From JAIVJZ01 sp035645695 (GTDB lineage Bacteria; Acidobacteriota; Blastocatellia; Pyrinomonadales; Pyrinomonadaceae): a DNA stretch of 64,000 bases. Within the stretch, counting starts at the first letter, position 1; each line of letters begins with the position of its first letter. The stretch covers positions 171,400 to 235,399 of the forward strand of contig DASQMC010000027.1 of assembly GCA_035645695.1 (NCBI GenBank). The letters are read 5' to 3'. The position numbers and the translations under genes were made by a program. The notes beneath the pieces were generated by a model. It was not told where the DNA came from and ran no database searches. It worked only from the letters and a program-made list of their open reading frames with translations. Positions 16,635 to 24,615 of this stretch are shown here, in pieces.

Positions 16635-17756
16635 ATGGCAAATCGTAGTTCCACATCAGCGACGACATCCGAGCGGCTGCCCGACGCGCGCTCTCGCTTC
16701 GTATTGTCGGCCATCATCAAGGAACACTTGGGCACGGGCGAGCCGGTCGGTTCGCGCACCGTTTCGGAACGACTGGCGGGGGCGGCCGGGTGCAGCGCGG
16801 CCACGATCCGCAACGTGATGGCCGAACTGGAAGACGCCGGACTCGTCGAACAGCCGCACACGTCGGCCGGTCGCGTACCGACCGACCTCGGTTATCGTTA
16901 TTACGTGGATCACATGCTGGGCGATGCGCGCCTATCGCGGGCTGACACGGCGGCCATTGATAATCTGCTCGGCATCCGCCAGGGCGATGGCAACATGACG
17001 GCTCCCAACCGGCTGATGGAGAAGGTTTCGCATCTCCTGTCGGAGCTTTCCGAGAACGTCGGCATCGTCATCTCGCCGCCGATGGCCGACAATCGTTTGC
17101 AGCACATCGAGTTTGTGCAGTTGACGGACGGGCGCATCCTCGTCGTCCTCGTCTTCGCGCCGAACATCATCCAGAACAAGATCATTCGCATTGACGAACC
17201 GCTCACGCAGGAAGAACTCGAACACACGGCGCGCTATCTGAACGCGGAGTTCAGCGGCAAGAACCTGCAAACGATTCGCGCGGAGATTCTCCAACTCATG
17301 CGCGCCGAGAAAGCTCTCTACGACCGTTTGCTGCAAAACGCCATGCTCCTGTGCGAGTTGAGTCTGGAAGGCGAGGATGCCGCGACCGGCGACGTTTACG
17401 TCGATGGCGCGTCGAACATTCTGGTCAAGCCGGATTTCACGGACATTGAGCGGCTGCGCCAGTTGTTCCGCACGCTGGAAGAGAAGACGCGGCTCGTGAA
17501 GATTTTGAACGAGTGCATCACGCGCGAACGCGCCTTCGGCGACGTGCGCGTCCAGATCGGGCGCGAATTGACGACGCCCTCGATGCACAACTGCGCGCTC
17601 ATCACCGCCCCTTATCACATCGGGACGGGGGGCGTAGCGGGCACGGTCGGCGTCGTCGGCCCGATGCGCATCGAGTACGAACGCATGATGGCGGTCGTCG
17701 GCTACGTCTCGCAATTGATTGAACGTATAATGCGCGAAGACAGCGCGCATGTCTAA
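16635..17756 (+). CDS. hrcA: heat-inducible transcription repressor HrcA
   Basis: 373 residues from ATG 16635. N-terminal winged helix (RSRFVLSAIIKEHLGTGEPVGSRT, AATIRNVMAELEDAGLVEQP) with the HTSAGRVPT wing, then the GAF-like dimerisation part and the C-terminal block GVVGPMRIEYERMMAVVGYV. In other bacteria HrcA binds CIRCE sites to repress dnaK and groE operons and needs GroE for activity. It is the first gene of hrcA-grpE-dnaK-dnaJ here. The longer in-frame extension upstream would overlap the promoter and is not adopted. No CIRCE site is evident in the window. Confidence 0.95.
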   Translation: MANRSSTSATTSERLPDARSRFVLSAIIKEHLGTGEPVGSRTVSERLAGAAGCSAATIRNVMAELEDAGLVEQPHTSAGRVPTDLGYRYYVDHMLGDARLSRADTAAIDNLLGIRQGDGNMTAPNRLMEKVSHLLSELSENVGIVISPPMADNRLQHIEFVQLTDGRILVVLVFAPNIIQNKIIRIDEPLTQEELEHTARYLNAEFSGKNLQTIRAEILQLMRAEKALYDRLLQNAMLLCELSLEGEDAATGDVYVDGASNILVKPDFTDIERLRQLFRTLEEKTRLVKILNECITRERAFGDVRVQIGRELTTPSMHNCALITAPYHIGTGGVAGTVGVVGPMRIEYERMMAVVGYVSQLIERIMREDSAHV

Positions 17757-17822
17757 ACACGAAGGCGAAAGCGAGTCGCGTCGCTTCCGGCTTCCACGCC
17801 AGCAGAGGGTCATCAAGATCGA

Positions 17823-18728
17823 ATGGAAATGATTAACGAAAACAGACCGTCTCCCAAGCGAATTCCCGTCCGCTTTGTGGATGAAGAAGGCGGCGTCGAG
17901 CGCCATGCCGCGCCCGAAACGGCGGACGATGACAACACACCTTCACCCGACGAACTCGGCCGCGCCTCGATCTACGAAGACGAGACCGAGATGCAGCGGC
18001 GCATTGATCGCGGCGCGGAACAGGACAACGAACAGGGCAAAGACGACGCCGACGACCGCGACACGGCCGGTGCGCCGCCGCGCTCGGACATGCCCGAAGA
18101 ACGCGACGAACAGGACACGCAGCGCCCAATGAATGCAAGCGGCGCGAACGGCGGCGGGCGTGCAAACGCGCGAACGGCGACGGGCGGGCGAGGCGGCACG
18201 AGTTCCGCGCTGGCGTTGCAGGCGGAACTATTCGCCGCGCAAGCCGAGTTGGAGATGGTCGAGGCCGAATTGCAGAAGGCGCGCGCCGAACGACAGGAGT
18301 TGCATGAACTCGCGGCGCGGCGGCAGGCCGATTTCGACAACTATCGCAAGCGCGTCGAGCGAGAGCGCGGCGAAACTTATAACCGCGTCGTCGCGGAAGT
18401 GGTCGGGCAGTTGTTGCCTGTGATGGATAACCTGCGGCGTGCGCACGAGGCCGAGTCGTCGGCCGGGGCGACGGAATCGCAGGAGTTCAGGAATTTTCTG
18501 CACGGCGTCGAGTTGATCAGCAAGCAGTTGCACGGCGTGTTGGAAAGTTTGGGGGTCGAGCAGGTGCCGACGGTCGGGCGTCCCTTCGATCCGCACGTGC
18601 ATGAAGCCATCAGCACCGAACAGACGGATGAATTTGAGCCTGATATCGTGATGCAAGAGATCGTGCGCGGCTATCGTCTCGGCGAAAAGCTGTTGCGTCC
18701 GGCGATGGTCAAGGTGGCGACAAAATAA
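17823..18728 (+). CDS. grpE: nucleotide exchange factor GrpE
   Basis: Releases ADP from DnaK. 301 residues against about 180-200 usual. The first 120 residues are a polar, acidic, low-complexity extension rich in Asp, Glu and Arg (for example EDETEMQRRIDRGAEQ). The long coiled coil begins about residue 135 (ALQAELFAAQAELEMVEAEL) and the signature ADFDNYRKRVERER is followed by the beta-wing with HGVLESLGVEQVPTVGRPFD and PAMVKVATK at the end. The stop is directly followed by a heptamer hairpin. Confidence 0.95.
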   Translation: MEMINENRPSPKRIPVRFVDEEGGVERHAAPETADDDNTPSPDELGRASIYEDETEMQRRIDRGAEQDNEQGKDDADDRDTAGAPPRSDMPEERDEQDTQRPMNASGANGGGRANARTATGGRGGTSSALALQAELFAAQAELEMVEAELQKARAERQELHELAARRQADFDNYRKRVERERGETYNRVVAEVVGQLLPVMDNLRRAHEAESSAGATESQEFRNFLHGVELISKQLHGVLESLGVEQVPTVGRPFDPHVHEAISTEQTDEFEPDIVMQEIVRGYRLGEKLLRPAMVKVATK

Positions 18729-18804
18729 AGTTTTGAGTTTTCAGTTTTCAGTTTTCAGACTAAACCTCTTTCATCTGAAAACTGGAAACTGAAAACTCAA
18801 AACT
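18729..18804. repeat. heptamer inverted-repeat element, gttttca word
   Basis: Arms 18729-18759 and 18774-18804 are 31 nt each with one mismatch and a 14-nt tip. The units are gttttga, gttttca, gttttca, gttttca. It starts right after the grpE stop and ends 14 nt before the dnaK ATG, which has no Shine-Dalgarno sequence. Confidence 0.95.
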
Positions 18805-18818
18805 GAAACTTAAAAGTT

Positions 18819-20669
18819 ATGGGCAAAGTTATCGGCATAGATTTGGGGACGACGAACTGCTGCGTGGCCGTATTGGAAGGCGGCGCGGTGCAGATCATCC
18901 CGAACAAGGAAGGCGGGCGCACGACGCCTTCGGTGGTGGGCTTCACGGATAAAGGCGAGCGGCTCGTCGGGCAGATCGCCAAGCGACAGGCCGTGACTAA
19001 TGCCTCCAATACCGTCTACGCCGTCAAGCGTCTCATCGGCCGTAAATTCGAGTCGCCGGAAGTGCAGCGCGCGGTTGAAACCACGCCTTTCGAGATCACC
19101 GATTCGCAAAACGGAGACGCGCGCATCCGCGTGCAGGGTCGCGTCTACAGCCCACAGGAAATTTCCGGCATCGTGCTGCAACGCCTGAAAGCCGCCGCCG
19201 AAGATTTTCTCGGCGAAGCGATCACGGAGGCCGTCGTCACCGTGCCCGCCTACTTCGACGATTCGCAGCGGCAGGCGACGAAAGACGCGGGCAAGATCGC
19301 CGGCCTGCGCATCGAACGCATCATCAACGAGCCGACCGCCGCCGCGCTCGCTTACGGCCTCGGGCGCAGCACCTCCGAGCGGATCGTGGTCTACGATCTC
19401 GGCGGCGGCACGTTCGACGTGTCGATCCTGGAGATGAACGACGGCGTCTTCGAGGTGCTGTCAACGTCGGGCAACACTTTTCTCGGCGGTGAAGATTTCG
19501 ACGAGCGCATCATCAACTGGATGGTCGAACAGTTTCGCGAAGAAACCGGCATCAACTTGCGCGAAGACCGCCTCGCCCTCCAGCGTCTGAAAGAGGCCGC
19601 CGAGCGCGCCAAGTGTGAACTCTCTTCGCTGACCGAGACGAACGTTAACCTGCCTTTTATCGCCGCCGATGCCTCCGGGCCGAAGCATTTCAGCAAAACC
19701 TTCACACGCGATACCTTCGAGGCGCTCGTCACAGACCTCGTGGAGCAAACCATCGAGCCGTGCCAGAAGGCGCTCTGGGACGCGAAACTGCAACCGGACA
19801 ACATCGACAAGGTGTTGCTCGTCGGCGGGCAGACGCGTTCGCCGATCATCGCGCGCACGGTGAAGGAGATTTTCGGCCGTGAGGCTTCGTCCGAGATCAA
19901 CCCGGATGAGGTGGTCGGGATGGGCGCGGCCATACAGGGCGGCGTGCTGACGGGCGAAGTGAAAGACATCGTGCTGCTCGACGTGCTTCCGCTCTCGCTC
20001 GGCCTTGAGACGCGCGGCGGCCTTTTCACCAAGTTGATCGAGCGCAATTCGACGATTCCGCTGAAAAGCAGTTTGACGTTCACCACCGTCGCGGACAATC
20101 AATCGAGCGTGGAGATTCACGTGTTGCAGGGCGAGCGCGAGATCGCGCAGGGCAACCGTTCGCTCGGCAAATTTGAGTTGGTGGGGATTCCGCCGGGGCC
20201 GCGCGGCGCGGCGCAGATCGAGGTGAGTTTTGAAGTGGACGCGAGCGGCCTGTTAAACGTCTCGGCGCAGGAGAAGGCGACGGGGCGGCAACAGCAGATG
20301 CGTATCACGCCGACCTCCGGCCTGAACCCGGACGAGATAGACATCTTGATTGCGGAAGCCACTTCTTCCGCCGGCAAAGACCAGCGCGCGAAGGAATTCA
20401 TACACATGCGCAACCGGCTCGACAGCCTCTTGCGCAACACCCAGCGCACATTTAAAGAATTATCCGCCACGCTATCGACCGAGGACAGAGAGGACGCCGT
20501 GCACGTCTTCAACGAAAGCGTGGTCGCGGTAGAGAGCACGGACGAGGAGCATGTCAGGCGCGCGCTCGCCGATGTGGAACGCATCGCGCTGTTACTCACA
20601 AACGCGATGCTCGGCGGCATGTCCCCGCCGCCGGGAACCATCGTCACGAACAGCAACGACCCCGGTTGA
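18819..20669 (+). CDS. dnaK: chaperone DnaK
   Basis: Hsp70 ATPase chaperone, 616 residues. Nucleotide-binding domain motifs: IGIDLGTTNCCVAV, VVTVPAYFDDSQRQATKDAG, RIINEPTAAALAYGLG, YDLGGGTFDVSILE and VLLVGGQTRSPII. The linker and substrate domain begin at VLLDVLPLSLGLETRGG. The helical lid is present, but the C-terminus lacks the usual acidic EEV-like tail and ends with a short polar stretch. It is somewhat shorter than a canonical 630-640-residue DnaK. Partners GrpE and DnaJ are encoded on either side, each separated by a heptamer hairpin. Confidence 0.96.
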   Translation: MGKVIGIDLGTTNCCVAVLEGGAVQIIPNKEGGRTTPSVVGFTDKGERLVGQIAKRQAVTNASNTVYAVKRLIGRKFESPEVQRAVETTPFEITDSQNGDARIRVQGRVYSPQEISGIVLQRLKAAAEDFLGEAITEAVVTVPAYFDDSQRQATKDAGKIAGLRIERIINEPTAAALAYGLGRSTSERIVVYDLGGGTFDVSILEMNDGVFEVLSTSGNTFLGGEDFDERIINWMVEQFREETGINLREDRLALQRLKEAAERAKCELSSLTETNVNLPFIAADASGPKHFSKTFTRDTFEALVTDLVEQTIEPCQKALWDAKLQPDNIDKVLLVGGQTRSPIIARTVKEIFGREASSEINPDEVVGMGAAIQGGVLTGEVKDIVLLDVLPLSLGLETRGGLFTKLIERNSTIPLKSSLTFTTVADNQSSVEIHVLQGEREIAQGNRSLGKFELVGIPPGPRGAAQIEVSFEVDASGLLNVSAQEKATGRQQQMRITPTSGLNPDEIDILIAEATSSAGKDQRAKEFIHMRNRLDSLLRNTQRTFKELSATLSTEDREDAVHVFNESVVAVESTDEEHVRRALADVERIALLLTNAMLGGMSPPPGTIVTNSNDPG

Positions 20670-20684
20670 TACTATTAAAGCCGC

Positions 20685-20755
20685 AAATCGTGAATCGTAA
20701 ATCGTCAATAGAAGCAGACGGAATTTATCTATTCACGATTTACGATTCACGATTT
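20685..20755. repeat. heptamer inverted-repeat element, aatcgtg word
   Basis: Arms 20685-20711 and 20729-20755, 27 nt each with one mismatch and a 17-nt tip. The units are aatcgtg, aatcgta, aatcgtc. It lies between dnaK and dnaJ, and the dnaJ ATG is 13 nt past the arm without a Shine-Dalgarno sequence. Confidence 0.94.
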
Positions 20756-20768
20756 ACTATTTCGACTT

Positions 20769-21893
20769 ATGAGCAAAAAGGACTATTACGAAATTTTAGG
20801 CGTCGGGCGCAATGCGACCGAGCAGGAGTTGAAGAGCGCCTACAAGCGTCTCGCGATTCGTTATCATCCGGATAAAAATCCCGGCGACGCCGAGGCGGAG
20901 GAAACTTTTAAGGAAGTGGCCGAGGCTTACGGCGTACTCTCGAACGCGGAGCAGCGAGGGCGTTATGATCGCTTCGGCCATGCGGGCGTCTCGAACAGCG
21001 CGGGCGCAAACTGGGGCGCACAGCAGGGTTTCGGCGGCTTTGAAGACATACTCGGCGACCTCTTCGGTTTCGGCGACGTGTTCGGCGGACGCGCCGGGGG
21101 CGCGGGCGGGCGGCGTTCCAACGCACAGCGGGGCGCAGACTTGCGCTACGACCTTGAGATTACGCTCGAAGAAGCGGCCGAAGGCATGACGGCTCAACTG
21201 CGCATTCCCCGCCTTGAGACGTGCGAGACTTGCACAGGCACGGGCGCGAAGACCGGCACGCAACCCGAAACCTGCGCGACGTGCAGCGGCGCGGGACAGG
21301 TGCGTTACCAGCAGGGCTTTTTCTCCGTTGCGCGCACGTGCGGCTCGTGTCGCGGCACGGGTCGCATCATCAAGAACCCTTGTGAGACGTGCAAGGGCGC
21401 GGGTCGCGTGGAACGCGAGCGGCAGATGGAGGTGAAAATCCCGGCCGGCGTCGAGACCGGGTCGCGCCTGCGCATCACGGGCGAGGGCGAGGGCGGCGCG
21501 CAGGGCGGCACGGCCGGCGACCTCTACGTCGTCATCCACGTCAAAGAGCATGAGCAGTTCGAGCGGCAGGGCAGCAATCTATACGCGGCCGTTCCCGTGA
21601 CGTTCGCACAGGCCGCGCTCGGCTCCGAGATCATGGTCAAGACTCTGAACGGCGAGCAGCCTTTGAAGATTCCGGCGGGCACACAGACGGGCACGGTCTT
21701 TCGTCTCAAAGGCCACGGCATGCCGGTGCTCGGCGGGCGCGGGCACGGCGACCTCTTCGTCTCCGTCGCGCTTCGCACCCCGGTCACGCTCACGCGCGAA
21801 CAGCGCCGCCTTCTCGAAGAACTCTCCAAGATCGAAGACCGCGACCTTGAAGACAAAGGACTTATTGACCGCGTGCGCGACATCTTCGGCTAA
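20769..21893 (+). CDS. dnaJ: chaperone DnaJ
   Basis: Hsp40 co-chaperone, 374 residues. J domain at 1-70 with the YHPDKNPGD loop, G/F-rich region (GAQQGFGGFEDILGDLFGFG), zinc-binding domain with four repeats (CETCTGTG, CATCSGAG, CGSCRGTG, CETCKGAG), then the two C-terminal beta domains (PAGVETGSRLRITGEGE) and the dimerisation end. All hallmark cysteines are present, so it is a type I DnaJ. A terminator follows at 21915-21949. Confidence 0.97.
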   Translation: MSKKDYYEILGVGRNATEQELKSAYKRLAIRYHPDKNPGDAEAEETFKEVAEAYGVLSNAEQRGRYDRFGHAGVSNSAGANWGAQQGFGGFEDILGDLFGFGDVFGGRAGGAGGRRSNAQRGADLRYDLEITLEEAAEGMTAQLRIPRLETCETCTGTGAKTGTQPETCATCSGAGQVRYQQGFFSVARTCGSCRGTGRIIKNPCETCKGAGRVERERQMEVKIPAGVETGSRLRITGEGEGGAQGGTAGDLYVVIHVKEHEQFERQGSNLYAAVPVTFAQAALGSEIMVKTLNGEQPLKIPAGTQTGTVFRLKGHGMPVLGGRGHGDLFVSVALRTPVTLTREQRRLLEELSKIEDRDLEDKGLIDRVRDIFG

Positions 21894-21914
21894 TCCACGA
21901 ACCGGCTCGACTGA

Positions 21915-21949
21915 AGGCCGTCCGCTCGCGTGAGCGGACGGCCTTTTTT
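21915..21949 (+). terminator. Rho-independent terminator after dnaJ
   Basis: A perfect 13-bp stem (21915-21927 with 21932-21944) with a 4-nt loop is followed by T6. It ends the heat-shock operon. Confidence 0.92.
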
Positions 21950-22226
21950 GTTTTTACACCCGACGTTCTCCCGTTATGACGGAACTCTCGAATCGAGCGT
22001 TTTGCAACGATACAATCTTCCAAGTTGTCGCGTAATAATACGGACGGCAAACGGACAGCGAAAATTCAGCGCGTCCGCGACAATAGCCGGTTTTCGGCGT
22101 ATTTTACCCGAAACCGCGCATCACCCCCGACTCCCGCGTGAGAGGCACAATGCTTGCTCTATACATCCGCGCGAACTGTTAACCGCGTCTCTCCCAAAAC
22201 AGATGTGGCAACCGGAGTTAATGAAG

Positions 22227-22577
22227 ATGAAAACATTCAACCGCGCGATTTTGGGTGCTTTGGCCTTAATGCTTATGCTCGGAGCAAACGTAGCTTCGGC
22301 GGCCGGTCTGAACGATAACGATGTGGAAGGGCGTCTGGTTGACGTTCGCGTCGTCGAGGTGAGCGACGAGCGCATTTCCGTCGTGACACGCGAAGGAGTA
22401 GAACACGTCATCGCCGTCTGCCAGATCAATACGCAGGTGAAACGGGGCAAGCAGTATGTTCACAGCAAAGACTTGCGTGTGGACGATGTGGTGACCATCG
22501 TGCTGGACGAAGCGAAGACGGTCAAGTTCGCGAAGAACATCGAGGTCAGGGAGATGGTTGCGGAAAACAAGCCATAG
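22227..22577 (+). CDS. small secreted protein, unknown
   Basis: 116 residues from ATG 22227, which has GGAG nine bases upstream (an ATG at 22221 is only 3 nt from it). Signal peptide residues 1-24 (FNRAILGALALMLMLGANVASA). The mature part is a small beta-rich domain with VEGRLVDVRVVEVSDERISVVTREG-like alternating strands (best fit a small barrel) followed by VDDVVTIVLDEAKTVKFA. No family is recognised. About 330 nt of gene-free sequence precede it (21950-22226); a terminator follows. Confidence 0.7.
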   Translation: MKTFNRAILGALALMLMLGANVASAAGLNDNDVEGRLVDVRVVEVSDERISVVTREGVEHVIAVCQINTQVKRGKQYVHSKDLRVDDVVTIVLDEAKTVKFAKNIEVREMVAENKP

Positions 22578-22658
22578 AAATCATAACCGATACGAGTTCG
22601 CCGTTGAGATGGAGGCGTCCCTTGCGGGCGTCCCCTCGCACACTCACCGGCAACCAGG

Positions 22659-22693
22659 AGCCGCTTAACCTTCACGGGTCTAAGCGGCTTTTA
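22659..22693 (+). terminator. terminator after the small secreted protein
   Basis: A 9-bp stem (22659-22667 with 22681-22689) is followed by tttta. It comes immediately before the heptamer hairpin at 22701. Confidence 0.65.
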
Positions 22694-22700
22694 GTTTAGG

Positions 22701-22778
22701 GATGAAGTATGAACGCGGAACGATGAACTGAAAAGACATAGTTGCTTTCAGTTCATCGTTCCGCGTTCATACTTCATC
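22701..22778. repeat. heptamer inverted-repeat element, gaacgat word, perfect arms
   Basis: Arms 22701-22733 and 22746-22778 are perfect reverse complements of 33 nt with a 12-nt tip. The units are gaagtat, gaacgcg, gaacgat, gaactga. It sits between convergent genes; the tsaD stop is at 22786. Confidence 0.96.
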
Positions 22779-22785
22779 GTTTTTT

Positions 22786-23862
22786 CTATTGTCTGTAACG
22801 GATGTGGCCGCGGCGCGCGGCGTCTTCTTCGGCGTCGATGTTCCCGAGGCGCAGCGACACGTCGGCGTTGAGGTCTGGGTCGGCGCGCTCGCCCGCTTGA
22901 AGTTTGACCGTCCCGGCGGCGGCGATCATGGCGGCGTTGTCGGTCGAGAGATGGCGCGAGGGAAAGTAGACGGGTATTCCCAGACGCGAGCCCGCCGCAT
23001 CGGCGGCATCTCTGAGCGCGCCGTTACAGGCCACGCCGCCCGCGACGACGAGCGTTCGCGGCCGGTGCTCGGCCGCCAGTTTCTCCGTCGTGCCGACGAG
23101 CGAGCGCACGACGACGCTTTGAAAACTCGCGGCTAAATCCTTCACCGCCTGCGCGGGCGTCTCGCCCTCGGCGACGGGTTGCAGGCCGGACTCGCGCACG
23201 TACTTCGAGACGGCGGTCTTGAGGCCGCTGAAACTAAAGTCCGGCAGCCCGTCGCCCATGCGCGGCACGCTGAAAGGCACGGCGCGCGGGTCGCCTTCTC
23301 GCGCCAGCCGCTCGATGACGGGGCCGCCCGGATAGCCGAGTCCGAGCATCTTCGCCACCTTGTCGAAGGCTTCGCCCGCCGCGTCGTCGCGCGTGCGCGC
23401 GAGCACCTTGTACTTGCCGGGCGCGGGCACGAGAAAAAGGTTGGTGTGCCCGCCCGACACGACGAGCGCGAAGGCGGGATATTCAATCGGCGGGTTCTCG
23501 AAGACCACTGAATAGATGTGTCCCTCGATGTGATTGACGCCGACGAGCGGCTTCTCCAAAGCGAACGCCATCGCCTTCGCGTAGGAGAGGCCAACGAGCA
23601 GAGACCCGACCAGCCCCGGCCCCTGTGTCACCGCGATGCCGTCAATCTCACGCTTCCCCGCGCCCGCGCGCGCGAACGCCTCTTCGACGACGGGCACGAT
23701 CTTATCCAGATGCTCGCGTGAGGCGAGTTCGGGAACGACGCCGCCGAAGCGTTTGTGCGTTTCGATTTGAGATGAGATGACCGACGACACCATCACGCGC
23801 CCGTCGCGCACGATGGCCGCCGCCGTCTCGTCGCAAGAACTTTCGATTCCGAGTACGAGCAT
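22786..23862 (-). CDS. tsaD: tRNA N6-adenosine threonylcarbamoyltransferase
   Basis: Transfers threonylcarbamoyl to A37 of tRNAs that read ANN codons. 358 residues with the ASKHA fold: VLGIESSCDETAAAIV, the metal-binding HIEGHIYS in VNHIEGHIYSV, VVSGGHTNLFLV and VVAGGVACNGALR. The C-terminus is complete. Its partner tsaE lies about 4 kb away on the same strand (27695-28168); tsaB and tsaC are not in the window. Confidence 0.96.
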   Translation of the reverse strand: MLVLGIESSCDETAAAIVRDGRVMVSSVISSQIETHKRFGGVVPELASREHLDKIVPVVEEAFARAGAGKREIDGIAVTQGPGLVGSLLVGLSYAKAMAFALEKPLVGVNHIEGHIYSVVFENPPIEYPAFALVVSGGHTNLFLVPAPGKYKVLARTRDDAAGEAFDKVAKMLGLGYPGGPVIERLAREGDPRAVPFSVPRMGDGLPDFSFSGLKTAVSKYVRESGLQPVAEGETPAQAVKDLAASFQSVVVRSLVGTTEKLAAEHRPRTLVVAGGVACNGALRDAADAAGSRLGIPVYFPSRHLSTDNAAMIAAAGTVKLQAGERADPDLNADVSLRLGNIDAEEDAARRGHIRYRQ

Positions 23863-23944
23863 GATGCTTTCAGTCTATTGCTTTCGCGCGGAACATTCAA
23901 ACGGCGTGCTTTCGCCCGAAGAAGATGCCCGCCGGGAAAAGCGC

Positions 23945-24505
23945 TCAGGTTGATTCGTAGAAACTCAAAGCGGAGTCGCCCTGCTTGAGAATGCGCCAGC
24001 GGCGAAGATCGCCGAACGCGTCTTTGAGACTGTTTTTGTGATGATGTTCGACGACTAGGATACCTTCCTCCGAGAGGAGCGTGGCGGAGTGTGCGCCGAA
24101 GTGTTCGAGGATCGGGAGATAGTCGAGCGCGTAGGGCGGGTCGAGGAAAGCGATGTCGAAGGGTTCGGCTCCGCGCGCGGCGAAGCGGCGCAGATAGTCG
24201 AGGGCTTCGCTGAGCGTGACCTCCGTCTGTTCTTCGGGCACGCCGCACAGGTCGAGATTCGCCTCGACGAGGCCGCACATCTTGCGCGAACGGTCAACGA
24301 AGGTGACAAACGACGCGCCGCGCGAAATCGCCTCGATGCCGACCGCGCCCGAACCCGCGCAGAGATCGAGGAAACGCGCCCCGTAGATGCGCGGGGCGAG
24401 GACGTTGAAGAGCGTCTCGCGCAGGCGGTCGGAGGTCGGGCGAATCTGCATGGAAGGCGGGCTTTTCAACACCCGCCCGCGATATTGTCCGGCGATGATT
24501 CTCAC
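23945..24505 (-). CDS. rsmD: 16S rRNA (guanine(966)-N2)-methyltransferase
   Basis: SAM-dependent methyltransferase acting on 16S rRNA G966. 186 residues; start-region signature MRIIAGQYRGRVL and PTSDRLRETLFNVL, motif I FLDLCAGSGAVGIEA and the catalytic motif IV FLDPPYAL. The start is GTG at 24505, 9 nt past a heptamer arm and without a clear Shine-Dalgarno sequence. The recG stop lies downstream of the intervening element in reading direction from recG; both genes are on the minus strand. Confidence 0.94.
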   Translation of the reverse strand: MRIIAGQYRGRVLKSPPSMQIRPTSDRLRETLFNVLAPRIYGARFLDLCAGSGAVGIEAISRGASFVTFVDRSRKMCGLVEANLDLCGVPEEQTEVTLSEALDYLRRFAARGAEPFDIAFLDPPYALDYLPILEHFGAHSATLLSEEGILVVEHHHKNSLKDAFGDLRRWRILKQGDSALSFYEST

Positions 24506-24514
24506 GATAAGAGT

Positions 24515-24615
24515 AGTTTCAGGTTTCAGGTTTAAAGTTTCAAGTCGAAAGCGGTCTTCTGGATTGTATGGATTTAAACTTGAAACCTGAAACCTGAAAC
24601 TTGAAACCTGAAACT
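24515..24615. repeat. heptamer inverted-repeat element, gtttcag word
   Basis: Left arm 24515-24545 (gtttcag, gtttcag, gtttaaa, gtttcaa) and right arm about 24574-24615 (five gaaacct/gaaactt units). The arms are of unequal length and partly mismatched. It fills the recG-rsmD gap. Confidence 0.9.
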
